DNA of 64,000 nucleotides from Streptomyces sp. SJL17-4 (GTDB lineage Bacteria > Actinomycetota > Actinomycetes > Streptomycetales > Streptomycetaceae), in assembly GCF_036826855.1 (NCBI RefSeq), contig NZ_CP104578.1:2542001-2606000 (forward strand). The letters are read 5' to 3'. Below the pieces are notes generated by a model. It did not search any database and was not told the origin of the DNA. It was given only the letters and a program-made list of their open reading frames with translations. The position numbers and the translations under genes are program-made. Below are positions 25,822 through 33,782 of this stretch, piece after piece. How positions within the stretch are numbered: position 1 is the stretch's first letter; each line of letters begins with the position of its first letter.

Positions 25822-26643
25822 CTATTCTTCCACGTCGTCGAGCTTGCGCCAAAATCGGCCGCCGGGCTCGGGCGCCCAGCCCATCATCGAGAGGATCTCG
25901 CGGTCCTTCTTGTCGAAGGCGGCGGGGTCGCAGCGCTCGATGAGATCGGGCCGGTGGGCGGCGGTACGGCGGAAGGCCTCGTCGCGTCGCCAACGGGCGA
26001 TCTTGCCGTGGTGCCCGCTGAGGAGGACGTCGGGGATGCCCCGGCCGCGCCACTCGGGGGGCTTGGTGTAGACGGGGCCTTCGAGGAGGTTGGCCATGGC
26101 GCCGGGGGCGAAGGAGTCGTCCCGGTGGGACTCGGCGTTGCCGAGGACACCGGGCAGGAGGCGGGCGACGGCCTCGGTGACGACGAGGACGGCGGCCTCC
26201 CCGCCGGCCAGGACGTAGTCGCCGATGGAGACCTCGTAGACGGGCATCCGGGTCGCGTACTCGTCCATGACGCGGCGGTCGATGCCCTCGTAGCGGGCCG
26301 GGGTGAAGATCAGCCAGGGCCGCTCGGAGAGCTCGACGGCGAGCTCCTGGGTGAAGGGACGGCCGCTGGGCGTCGGGACGACGAGGACGGGGCCGTGGGC
26401 GCCGCTCTCGTAGCCGTCGGCGAGCGTCTGGTCGAGCGCGTCGCCCCAGGGGTCGGTCTTCATGACCATGCCGGGGCCGCCGCCGTACGGGGTGTCGTCG
26501 ACGGTGTTGTGCCGGTCGTACGTCCAGTCCCGCAGGTCGTGGACGTGGACGTCGAGCTGTCCACGCGCGCGGGCCTTGCCGACGAGGGAGACGTTCAGCG
26601 GTTCGAGGTACTCGGGGAAGATCGTGACGACGTCGAGCCTCAT
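25822..26643 (-). CDS. trmD: tRNA (guanine-N1)-methyltransferase
   Basis: 273 residues. It methylates G37 next to the anticodon and so prevents frameshifting. The SPOUT trefoil-knot motifs are seen: '[10 protein letters not shown]' and '[16 protein letters not shown]', then 'RPDLIERC'. The ATG at 26643 overlaps the rimM stop (ATGA), so the two are translated together. Confidence 0.97.
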   Translation of the reverse strand: MRLDVVTIFPEYLEPLNVSLVGKARARGQLDVHVHDLRDWTYDRHNTVDDTPYGGGPGMVMKTDPWGDALDQTLADGYESGAHGPVLVVPTPSGRPFTQELAVELSERPWLIFTPARYEGIDRRVMDEYATRMPVYEVSIGDYVLAGGEAAVLVVTEAVARLLPGVLGNAESHRDDSFAPGAMANLLEGPVYTKPPEWRGRGIPDVLLSGHHGKIARWRRDEAFRRTAAHRPDLIERCDPAAFDKKDREILSMMGWAPEPGGRFWRKLDDVEE

Positions 26644-27245
26644 GCCTGGTCCTCACCGGACGCGTCGTCGGACTTCTCGTCGGACTTCTCGTCGGACTTC
26701 TCGTCGGACTCGTCGCGGGAGGAGACGATCTCGGCGCGGTCGTCGATCAGTCCGGGCGGCGGGTCGATGACGGCCCGCTGCTCCTCCAGGTCGATCTCGG
26801 TGACGATCGACTCGACGAACGGGATCATCAGCTCGGTGCCGTCGGGGCGCTCGACGATGAAGAGGTCCTGGGACGGCAGGTGGGAGATCTCGGTGATGCG
26901 GCCGATCTCGGTGCCGTCGGCGAGCACCACGTCCAGGTCCATGAGCTGGTGGTCGTAGTACTCGTCCTCCTCCTCGGGCATCTCCGTGGGGTCGACCTCG
27001 GCGATGAGGAGGATGTTGCGCAGTGCCTCGGCGGCGTTGCGGTCGCGGACGCCCTCGAAGCGCAGCAACAGCCGGCCGCTGTGCACCCGGCCGGTCTCGA
27101 TGGTCAGCGGCCCGGCGGAGGCCGGGTCGGTGCGCAGTACGGCACCGGGACCGAGCCTGAGTTCGGGCTCGTCCGTGCGTACCTCGACGGTGACCTCGCC
27201 CTTGATCCCGTGGGCGCGGCCGATCCGCGCGACTACCAACTGCAC
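26640..27245 (-). CDS. rimM: 16S rRNA processing protein RimM
   Basis: 201 residues from a GTG at 27245 ('[17 protein letters not shown]'). RimM helps mature the 30S head and binds S19. The N-terminal RimM domain and C-terminal PRC barrel ('[16 protein letters not shown]', '[11 protein letters not shown]') are complete. The last 25 residues are odd: a tandem Ser-Asp-Glu-Lys repeat encoded by exact 12-base units at 26667-26710. The tail is likely a disordered acidic extension. Confidence 0.95.
   Translation of the reverse strand: MQLVVARIGRAHGIKGEVTVEVRTDEPELRLGPGAVLRTDPASAGPLTIETGRVHSGRLLLRFEGVRDRNAAEALRNILLIAEVDPTEMPEEEDEYYDHQLMDLDVVLADGTEIGRITEISHLPSQDLFIVERPDGTELMIPFVESIVTEIDLEEQRAVIDPPPGLIDDRAEIVSSRDESDEKSDEKSDEKSDDASGEDQA
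26667..26710 (-). repeat. 12-bp tandem repeat coding SDEK units in the RimM tail
   Basis: GTCGGACTTCTC (+ strand) occurs three times without change at 26667, 26679 and 26691, followed by a partial copy to 26710. It keeps the frame and adds SDEK tetrapeptides. Copy number could vary between strains. Confidence 0.85.
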
Positions 27246-27290
27246 TGCTCCACACTCTCCTGTCACACAGCTCGTACGACGCGAACGACA

Positions 27291-27328
27291 ACGGGCCGGG
27301 GTGGGCTCGTAAGCCCTCCCCGGCCCGT
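27291..27328 (-). terminator. Hairpin between khpA-like gene and rimM
   Basis: ACGGGCCGGGG (27291-27301) pairs with CCCCGGCCCGT (27318-27328). After a T-T mismatch GGGCT (27303-27307) pairs with AGCCC (27312-27316). It probably reduces read-through from the ribosomal-protein part into rimM-trmD. Confidence 0.7.
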
Positions 27329-27361
27329 GCCGGCACAACTAAGGTGATGCTGCCGGCCTGC

Positions 27362-27601
27362 TCAGCGGACCTGGTCCACGTCGACGAGGTCGACCCGGAT
27401 GCCACGGCCGCCGATGGCGCCCACGACGGTACGCAGCGCGCGTGCGGTGCGGCCGTTGCGGCCGATCACCTTGCCGAGGTCGTCCGGGTGGACCCGGACT
27501 TCCAGCACGCGGCCGCGACGCAGGGTGCGCGAGGCCACCTGCACGTCGTCGGGGTTGTCGACGATGCCCTTCACGAGGTGCTCGAGAGCCTCCTCGAGCA
27601 T
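27362..27601 (-). CDS. khpA: KH-domain RNA-binding protein, KhpA type
   Basis: 79 residues. A single KH domain with the GxxG loop in 'VIGRNGRTARALR' and a preceding strand 'VEVRVHPDDLGK'-like. KhpA proteins bind many RNAs and work with KhpB in cell-division control in firmicutes. It starts two bases before the end of rpsP in the same operon, its normal place in Gram-positive bacteria. Confidence 0.9.
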   Translation of the reverse strand: MLEEALEHLVKGIVDNPDDVQVASRTLRRGRVLEVRVHPDDLGKVIGRNGRTARALRTVVGAIGGRGIRVDLVDVDQVR

Positions 27602-27603
27602 GA

Positions 27604-28047
27604 TCAGGCCTCGGTCGACTCGGTGGACGCGGCCTCGGCCTCGTCCGCCTTCTTGTCGGCCTTCTTGGCCTTCGGGGTGATGGCCTCACCCTTGGCCTCG
27701 TCGCCCTCGAGGGCCTTCGCGAACTCGTCGAACGAGGCGCGCTTGGCCTCCTTCGTCGCCGGGACGAGCAGAGCCTTCTCGGGGGCCGGGAGGCCCTTGT
27801 GCTTCTGCCAGTCGCCCGTGAGCTTCAGGATGGCGAGAACCGGCTCGGTCGGCTGGGCGCCGACGGACAGCCAGTACTGCGCACGCTCGGAGTCGACCTC
27901 GATACGCGACGGGTTGTACGTCGGGTGGTAGAGGCCGATCTCCTCGATCGCGCGACCGTCACGACGGGTGCGGGAGTCGGCGACGACGATGCGGTAGTGC
28001 GGCTGGCGAATCTTGCCGAGGCGCTTGAGCTTGATCTTGACTGCCAC
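27604..28047 (-). CDS. rpsP: 30S ribosomal protein S16
   Basis: 147 residues from a GTG at 28047 ('[20 protein letters not shown]'), with GGAG about 10 bases upstream. The S16 fold occupies the first 85 residues. The rest is a Lys/Ala/Glu-rich tail ('[17 protein letters not shown]'), common in Streptomyces S16 but missing in E. coli. It heads the rpsP-khpA-rimM-trmD-rplS operon. Confidence 0.97.
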   Translation of the reverse strand: MAVKIKLKRLGKIRQPHYRIVVADSRTRRDGRAIEEIGLYHPTYNPSRIEVDSERAQYWLSVGAQPTEPVLAILKLTGDWQKHKGLPAPEKALLVPATKEAKRASFDEFAKALEGDEAKGEAITPKAKKADKKADEAEAASTESTEA

Positions 28048-28202
28048 TGGAGTGGTGTCTCCTGGTCTTGACGTGGTTGGGCACTTTGAGATGCCACGTG
28101 GGGTTGCGGTACTCGGATGCCCGATGGACGCGTCAGCCGGAGGAGAGAGGGGTCCTGTGCGACTGTCGAGTACAGCTAGCCATTGTGCCACACACCGCGA
28201 GG

Positions 28203-28859
28203 TCAGCTCGCGGCGCCCACGGTCTCCGGGATACGGAAGGGCTTGCCACAGCCGCCGCAGACGATCGGGGCCTGGGCGAGCACCGAAGGCACCACGCGTA
28301 CGTTGCGTCCGCAGTCGCAGACGGCCTTGACGCGGACGCCGCCGCCCGAGGAGCCGTGCCGGGCGGCCGGTCCGCGGAAGGAGCGCTTGGTGTCGGCCGC
28401 GGTGGCGACCGTGTGGGCCTTGAGGGCGCGCTGGAGCCGCTCGATGGTGGGGCGGTAGCGCCGCCTCGCCTCGGGGTTGAGCGTGACCAGGGAGAAGCCG
28501 CTGCTGGCGTGTGGCTCCTCGGGGTGGTCGAGGCCCATCTCCTCGGCGATCGCGAGGAATCTGCGGTTGTGGTAGCGGCCGGCGCGGGAGGTGTCGCGGA
28601 CACCCCGGGCGGCGGCGATGCCGTGGACTGCCTCGTGGAGCAGTCGTTCGAAGGAGAGCTCGGCGCCGCAGGCGGACGAGGACTCTCCGATCAGGGACTC
28701 GGGCGCGGCAAGATCGGGCAGCTCGGGGTGGTGCCGCTGAATGTCGGCCCACGCCTGTGCCAGCTCTGCGGCGAGAACAGGTGGTGTCGTGCTCACGTCG
28801 CGTACAACGAGCCGAAGTGCCCCCGGGTTCCATTCCGGGGCATCCCAAATATTTTGCAC
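28203..28859 (-). CDS. SprT-like zinc metalloprotease-fold protein
   Basis: 218 residues. The zinc site '[14 protein letters not shown]' (HExxH) lies near residue 75, with a third ligand probably His in 'GRYHNRRF'. A C-terminal zinc ribbon is formed by 'CDCG' and 'CGGCGK'. This is the SprT/Spartan layout, where the protease part cuts DNA-protein crosslinks in eukaryotes; the bacterial role is not established. The start is uncertain: a GTG at 28859 lies in an A/T-rich stretch without a clear ribosome site, and a later GTG near residue 22 is possible. Confidence 0.75.
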   Translation of the reverse strand: MQNIWDAPEWNPGALRLVVRDVSTTPPVLAAELAQAWADIQRHHPELPDLAAPESLIGESSSACGAELSFERLLHEAVHGIAAARGVRDTSRAGRYHNRRFLAIAEEMGLDHPEEPHASSGFSLVTLNPEARRRYRPTIERLQRALKAHTVATAADTKRSFRGPAARHGSSGGGVRVKAVCDCGRNVRVVPSVLAQAPIVCGGCGKPFRIPETVGAAS

Positions 28860-29156
28860 GTACCCGTCAGTTGCCGTTGATGTGTCGTGACGAGGGCCAG
28901 TGCGCCGATCTGCGGAGAAGTCACGCAGGGGGCGTCAAGCTGGTGCGTAGCGGCGCATACGCCCCGGCGTGCAGCCATGGTGCGCGCGCCCCTTGGGGCA
29001 CGGTTCCCGGGCGGACCGGGAAGCGTGGCAAAAACATTACCGGGTCGCTTCCCGCCCGGACGAATCGGTGCGGTGCGAGCACTGGACGCGGCACGGGATG
29101 CGCAGTTCCCTGGCTACGGGGGGTTGTCGTCCGAGCACGGATTGGGGCACTTTTCC
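28860..29156. other. Divergent intergenic region without gene
   Basis: 297 bases between the SprT-like gene (-) and the methyltransferase gene (+). Open frames cross it but have no ribosome site or recognisable product. It should hold both promoters; I see no strong consensus match. Confidence 0.5.
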
Positions 29157-29882
29157 ATGACACCTACGCTCGTCCCGCACCACCCCGCGCGTGACTGGGC
29201 CGAGATCCAGGAGCGGATGCTCGTCCCGCTCTACGAGGCGGTGTACGACCGCGTCGGCGTGGGCGCCGGGACCCGGGTCCTGGGCCTGCGCTGCGGCTCC
29301 GGCCTGGCGCTTCTCATGGCGGCGGCGCGGGGCGCCCGGGTGGCCGGCGTGGACCGGGACCACGCGCGCGTGGAGCTGGCAAGGGAGCGGCTCCCCCAGG
29401 ACGTGACGGTCACGGAGGATCCCCCCGAGGGGGACACGTACGACGTGATCACGGCCTTCCACACGACGGACGCGCTCCTCCCGGAGCTGGCGGCGCTCAC
29501 CCGTACGGCCCAGCCGGGCGCCACGGTCGTGCTCGCCGGCTGGGGACCGCCGGAGCGGTGTTCCACGGAGGCGGTGCTGCAGGTCGCGGCCCGGCTCACG
29601 GACCGCCGGCCGGGCCTCCGCACGGACCTGGAGGGGCTGGTGTCCGGGGCGGGGCTACGGTCGGCCGGTTCGGGGCGGGTGTCCTGTCCGTTCGGGTACG
29701 CGAACGAGGGCAGCGCGGTGCGCGGGCTGCTGTCGACGGGCGCCTTCGACGAGGCCGTGCGGGCGACGGAGCTCTCCCAGGTGGAGAAGGAGATCGAGGA
29801 GGCGATCGCCCCGCACGTGCGCGCGGACGGCACGGTGTGGATGCCGAACGTCTTCCGGTACGTCGTCGCCCAGGTGCCGTAG
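29157..29882 (+). CDS. Class I SAM-dependent methyltransferase-like protein
   Basis: 241 residues from the ATG at 29157 ('MTPTLVPHHPARDW'); the open frame upstream to 28887 does not look like protein. A Rossmann methyltransferase fold is suggested by 'RVLGLRCGSGLALL', 'VAGVDRDHARVELARERL' and 'YDVITAFHTTDALLPELAAL'. Motif I is unusual: the normal acidic D before GCG is G-x-R, so SAM binding may be weakened. The C-terminal part resembles UbiE-like proteins. Substrate unknown. It stands alone on the + strand. Confidence 0.75.
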   Translation: MTPTLVPHHPARDWAEIQERMLVPLYEAVYDRVGVGAGTRVLGLRCGSGLALLMAAARGARVAGVDRDHARVELARERLPQDVTVTEDPPEGDTYDVITAFHTTDALLPELAALTRTAQPGATVVLAGWGPPERCSTEAVLQVAARLTDRRPGLRTDLEGLVSGAGLRSAGSGRVSCPFGYANEGSAVRGLLSTGAFDEAVRATELSQVEKEIEEAIAPHVRADGTVWMPNVFRYVVAQVP

Positions 29883-29965
29883 ACGCCCCGGCCGCCGGGG
29901 CCCCGGTGGCCCGTACGAACGCCCGTGGCCCCCGGAAGCCGTTGGCCGGTGGCCCGTACGCCGGC

Positions 29966-31891
29966 TCAGTCCTCCCGCGCCGCGCGCGTGATGCCCGCCG
30001 CGCGGTAGGCGTCGGCCTCTTCCAGGGTCTCGTTCTCCAGGAGCGCGGCGGCCAGCGCGTCCAGCTGGTCGCGGTGCTCGCGGAGCTGCCGTACGGCGCT
30101 CTCGTAGCACTCGTCGACGATGCGGCGCATCTCCGCGTCGACGGTGTCGAGGGTCGAGGGCGCCGCCGAGAGTCCGTACGCCTGCTGGGAGTCGCCGGGA
30201 ATGGCGGTGAGGCGGCCGACGCGCTCGCTCATGCCCCAGCGTCCCGCCATGCCGCGGGCGATGTTGGTGACCTGTTCCAGGTCGCTCTCGGCGCCGGTGG
30301 TGATGACGCCGAAGACGACCTGTTCGGCGGCCATGCCGCCGAGGGCGCCGATGATCCGGCCGCGCAGGTAGTCCTCGGTGTAGGCGTACTTGTCGGAGTC
30401 GGGGGTGGAGAGGGTGACGCCCAGGGCGCGGCCGCGGGGCACGATGGTGATCTTGCGGACGGGGTCGGCACCGGGCTGGAGCATGCCGAGGAGGGCGTGA
30501 CCGCTCTCGTGGTACGCGGTCCGGCGACGCTCCTCCGGGGGCATCACGAGCGGGCGTTCGGCGCCGAGCTGGACCTTCTCCAGGGCATCGGAGAGGTCGG
30601 ACCGGGTGACGGCCTTCTGGGCGCGCTTGACGGCGAGGAGGGCGGCCTCGTTGGCGAGGTTGGCGAGTTCGGCGCCGGTCATGCCGGGGGTGGTGCGGGC
30701 CACGTGTTCCAGGTCGACGTCCTTGGCGAGCGGGATCTCCCGGGTGTGGATCCTGAGGATGGCCTCGCGGCCGCCCCGGTCGGGCGGGTTGACGTGCACG
30801 ATCCGGTCGAAGCGGCCGGGCCGGGTGAGCGCGGGGTCGAGGACGTCGGCGCGGTTGGTGGCGGCGAGGACGATGACGCCCTCGGAGCCGGTGAAGCCGT
30901 CCATCTCGGTGAGGATCTGGTTGAGGGTCTGCTCGCGCTCGTCGTGGCCGCCCATGCCGGAGCCGCCGCCGCGGGCCCGGCCGATGGTGTCGATCTCGTC
31001 GATGAAGATGATCGCGGGGGCGACCTTGCGGGCCTCGGCGAACAGTTCGCGGACCCGGGAGGCGCCGACGCCGACGATCATCTCGATGAACTCGGACGCG
31101 GACGCGGAGAAGAACGGCACCCCGGCCTCCCCCGCGACCGCGCGGGCGAGGAGGGTCTTTCCGGTGCCGGGCGGGCCGGCGAGGAGTACGCCGCGCGGCA
31201 TCTTGGCGCCCATCGCGCGGTAGGCCTGCGGGTTCTTGAGGAAGTCGACGACGTCGTTGAGTTCTCCCTCGACCTCGTCGATGCCGGCGACGTCGGCGAA
31301 GGTGGTGCGCTTGGCCCCGGCCTCCAGCTCGACGGGTTTGGGCGGGGCCTTGCGGCCCAGCATGCCGCCGGCGCCACCCATCCCGGAGCTCATCCGGCGG
31401 GCGATGAAGATCCACAGCACGACGAGCAGCAGCATCGGCGCGAGCGAGATGAGGAGGTTGGCGAGGAAGCTGCGCTCCTGGACGACCGGCTCCGCGGTGA
31501 CGGTGACGTTCTGCCGGGTCAGCTGCGCCCACAGGTCGTCGTCGGCGAACGCGGGCCGCTGGGTGACGAACTTGCTGTAGTCGCCCTTGTCGCCGTTGGG
31601 CAGGGGCTGCTTGTTCTTCAGCTCCCCCTGGATGGCGTCGCCCTTGGAGTAGATCTTGGTGACGTTGCCGGAGCTCACCTGCTTGCTGAACTCGGTGTAC
31701 GAGATCGTCGGCTCGTCGCCCCGGTTGAAGAACGACAGCACGAGGTTGGCGATCAGGTAGACGATCAGGGCCGTGAGGATGAGGCCGCCCCAGCCGCCGG
31801 GCATCTTCTTCTTCGCCGGCGGTGGCGGCGGGGCCCCTTCCGAGCGCCAGGGCTGGTCTGTCCGGTCGCGCGGGGGTACGGGGTTGGCCAC
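29966..31891 (-). CDS. ftsH: ATP-dependent zinc metalloprotease FtsH
   Basis: 641 residues. A membrane-bound AAA+ protease that degrades misfolded membrane proteins and regulators. Two membrane helices (about 37-57 and 142-164) flank an external domain. AAA+ has '[14 protein letters not shown]' and 'IIFIDEID', with the SRH '[19 protein letters not shown]'. The protease motif is 'HESGH' near residue 460; family proteins often read HEAGH. Streptomyces carry more than one FtsH; this copy next to ffh is the second type, shorter than the main one. Start ATG at 31891. Confidence 0.95.
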   Translation of the reverse strand: MANPVPPRDRTDQPWRSEGAPPPPPAKKKMPGGWGGLILTALIVYLIANLVLSFFNRGDEPTISYTEFSKQVSSGNVTKIYSKGDAIQGELKNKQPLPNGDKGDYSKFVTQRPAFADDDLWAQLTRQNVTVTAEPVVQERSFLANLLISLAPMLLLVVLWIFIARRMSSGMGGAGGMLGRKAPPKPVELEAGAKRTTFADVAGIDEVEGELNDVVDFLKNPQAYRAMGAKMPRGVLLAGPPGTGKTLLARAVAGEAGVPFFSASASEFIEMIVGVGASRVRELFAEARKVAPAIIFIDEIDTIGRARGGGSGMGGHDEREQTLNQILTEMDGFTGSEGVIVLAATNRADVLDPALTRPGRFDRIVHVNPPDRGGREAILRIHTREIPLAKDVDLEHVARTTPGMTGAELANLANEAALLAVKRAQKAVTRSDLSDALEKVQLGAERPLVMPPEERRRTAYHESGHALLGMLQPGADPVRKITIVPRGRALGVTLSTPDSDKYAYTEDYLRGRIIGALGGMAAEQVVFGVITTGAESDLEQVTNIARGMAGRWGMSERVGRLTAIPGDSQQAYGLSAAPSTLDTVDAEMRRIVDECYESAVRQLREHRDQLDALAAALLENETLEEADAYRAAGITRAARED

Positions 31892-31974
31892 GTGGCTCTC
31901 CTCGGGGCGGCTGTGGCCCCAGTATCGAAGAGCGGGACGAACGCGGCATCGCGGGCGGTCCGGAGGGATGAAAA

Positions 31975-32009
31975 GGGGCCCGGGGCGGTTTCGTACCGCC
32001 CCGGGCCCC
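31975..32009 (-). terminator. Intrinsic terminator after ffh
   Basis: GGGGCCCGGGGCGGT (31975-31989) pairs perfectly with ACCGCCCCGGGCCCC (31995-32009) around a 5-base loop. On the - strand the stem is followed by TTTT. It lies 45 bases past the ffh stop. Confidence 0.9.
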
Positions 32010-32053
32010 TCATGCCGTCCTCGGGCGCGCGGCCCGGTCGGCTCATCGGCTCA

Positions 32054-33607
32054 TCAGCCCATGAACTTCTTGAACTCGTCCGGCAGCTCGAAGTCCTTCG
32101 GGGTCTGCCCCGGCGCCGGCAGGCCGAAGGCCCCGCCCTGCTGCGCCTGGTCGCGGCGCTCGGCGGCGGCCTGCTCCTCGGCCTTCCGCTTCATCGGGTT
32201 GCCGCTCTTGCGCTTGCCCTTGGCCTGCTTGACCTGCTTCTTCTGCCGGCCGGGGCCACCGCCCATGCCGGGCATGCCCGGCATGCCGGGGAGGCCGCCG
32301 CCCTGGGCCATGCGGGACATCATCTTGCGGGCCTCGAAGAACCGCTCGACGAGGCCCTTGACCGCGCTGACCTCGACGCCGGAACCCTTGGCGATACGGG
32401 CGCGGCGCGAGCCGTTGATGATGGTCGGGTCGTGCCGCTCACCCGGGGTCATCGACTTGATGATGGCGGCCGTGCGGTCGACATCCTTCTCGTCGATGTT
32501 GGCGATCTGCTCCTTCATCTGGCCCATGCCCGGGAGCATGCCGAGCAGCTTCGAGATGGAGCCCATCTTGCGGACCTGCTCCATCTGCGCCAGGAAGTCG
32601 TCGAGCGTGAACTCCTGGCCCTTCTTCGACGCGAGCTTCGAGGCCATCTTGGCGGCCTCTTCCTCGTCGAAGGTCTGCTGCGCCTTCTCGATGAGGGAGA
32701 GCATGTCGCCCATGCCGAGGATGCGGGACGCCATGCGGTCCGGGTGGAACGCGTCGAACTCGTCCAGCTTCTCGCCGTTGGAGGCGAACATGATCTGCTT
32801 GCCGGTGACGTGCGCGATGGAGAGCGCGGCACCACCGCGGGCGTCGCCGTCGAGCTTGGAGAGCACGACGCCGTCGAAGCCGACGCCGTCGCGGAAGGCC
32901 TCGGCGGTGTTGACCGCGTCCTGACCGATCATGGCGTCGACGACGAAGAGGACCTCGTCGGGGCTGACGGCGTCGCGGATGTCCGCGGCCTGCTGCATCA
33001 GCTCCTGGTCGATGCCGAGGCGGCCGGCGGTGTCGACGATGACGACGTCGTACATCTTGGTCCGCGCGAACTCGATCGAGTCCTTCGCGACCTGGACCGG
33101 GTCACCGACGCCGTTGCCCGGCTGGGGGCCGTAGAAGGCCACGCCCGCGCGCTCGGCGACGACGCCGAGCTGGGTGACGGCGTTGGGGCGCTGGAGGTCG
33201 CAGGCGACGAGCAGCGGGGAGTGGCCCTGGCCCTTGAGCCAGAGGCCGAGCTTTCCGGCGAGGGTGGTCTTACCGGCACCCTGGAGACCGGCGAGCATGA
33301 TCACGGTGGGCGCGGTCTTGGCGAACCGCAGGCGCCGGGTCTCGCCGCCGAGGATGCCGATGAGCTCCTCGTTGACGATCTTGATGACCTGCTGGGCCGG
33401 GTTCAGGGCCTGCGAGACCTCGATGCCGAGGGCGCGTTCCTTGACCTGCTTGATGAAGGACCGGACGACCGGCAGGGCGACATCCGCTTCGAGCAGCGCG
33501 ATACGGATTTCGCGCGCGGTGGCGTCGATGTCCGCCTCGGACAGACGGCCCTTGCCGCGGAGGTTCTTGAAGGTCGCTGCAAGGCGGTCGGAGAGGGTAT
33601 CGAACAC
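32054..33607 (-). CDS. ffh: Signal recognition particle protein Ffh (SRP54)
   Basis: 517 residues from a GTG at 33607 ('VFDTLSDRLAATFKNLRG'). It binds signal sequences of nascent membrane proteins and brings ribosomes to FtsY. N domain, then G domain with 'GLQGAGKTTLAGKL' and 'VDTAGRLGID', then the Met-rich M domain that holds SRP RNA. The C-terminal end carries short 'GMPGMPGMGGGPG' repeats and a basic stretch. Its partner ftsY is in the same window (41046-42269). Confidence 0.96.
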   Translation of the reverse strand: MFDTLSDRLAATFKNLRGKGRLSEADIDATAREIRIALLEADVALPVVRSFIKQVKERALGIEVSQALNPAQQVIKIVNEELIGILGGETRRLRFAKTAPTVIMLAGLQGAGKTTLAGKLGLWLKGQGHSPLLVACDLQRPNAVTQLGVVAERAGVAFYGPQPGNGVGDPVQVAKDSIEFARTKMYDVVIVDTAGRLGIDQELMQQAADIRDAVSPDEVLFVVDAMIGQDAVNTAEAFRDGVGFDGVVLSKLDGDARGGAALSIAHVTGKQIMFASNGEKLDEFDAFHPDRMASRILGMGDMLSLIEKAQQTFDEEEAAKMASKLASKKGQEFTLDDFLAQMEQVRKMGSISKLLGMLPGMGQMKEQIANIDEKDVDRTAAIIKSMTPGERHDPTIINGSRRARIAKGSGVEVSAVKGLVERFFEARKMMSRMAQGGGLPGMPGMPGMGGGPGRQKKQVKQAKGKRKSGNPMKRKAEEQAAAERRDQAQQGGAFGLPAPGQTPKDFELPDEFKKFMG

Positions 33608-33748
33608 GGCGGTCGCGGATCCTCGGTGTCGGGGGCGGTCGGACTGCCCTCCAGGGTATCGGGCCGCTCGAAGTGTGTGCCCCCGCCCGCCGGATTCCGG
33701 CGCACGGGGGATGGGTGGGGAGGGGGCGTCCGGCCGTCCGGCACGGCA

Positions 33749-33782
33749 CGGCCCCCGGATCAACGGCGCGGCCCCCGGATCA
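33749..33782. repeat. Short direct repeat at the glnD 3' end
   Basis: CGGCCCCCGGATCA occurs at 33749-33762 and again at 33769-33782, 20 bases apart. The second copy contains the glnD stop and last codons, so the first looks like a small tandem duplication of the gene end. Confidence 0.6.

Noticed and set aside
28887..29156. 90-codon N-terminal extension of the methyltransferase-like gene
   Set aside because: Composition is unlike a protein and the ATG at 29157 gives a normal domain start.
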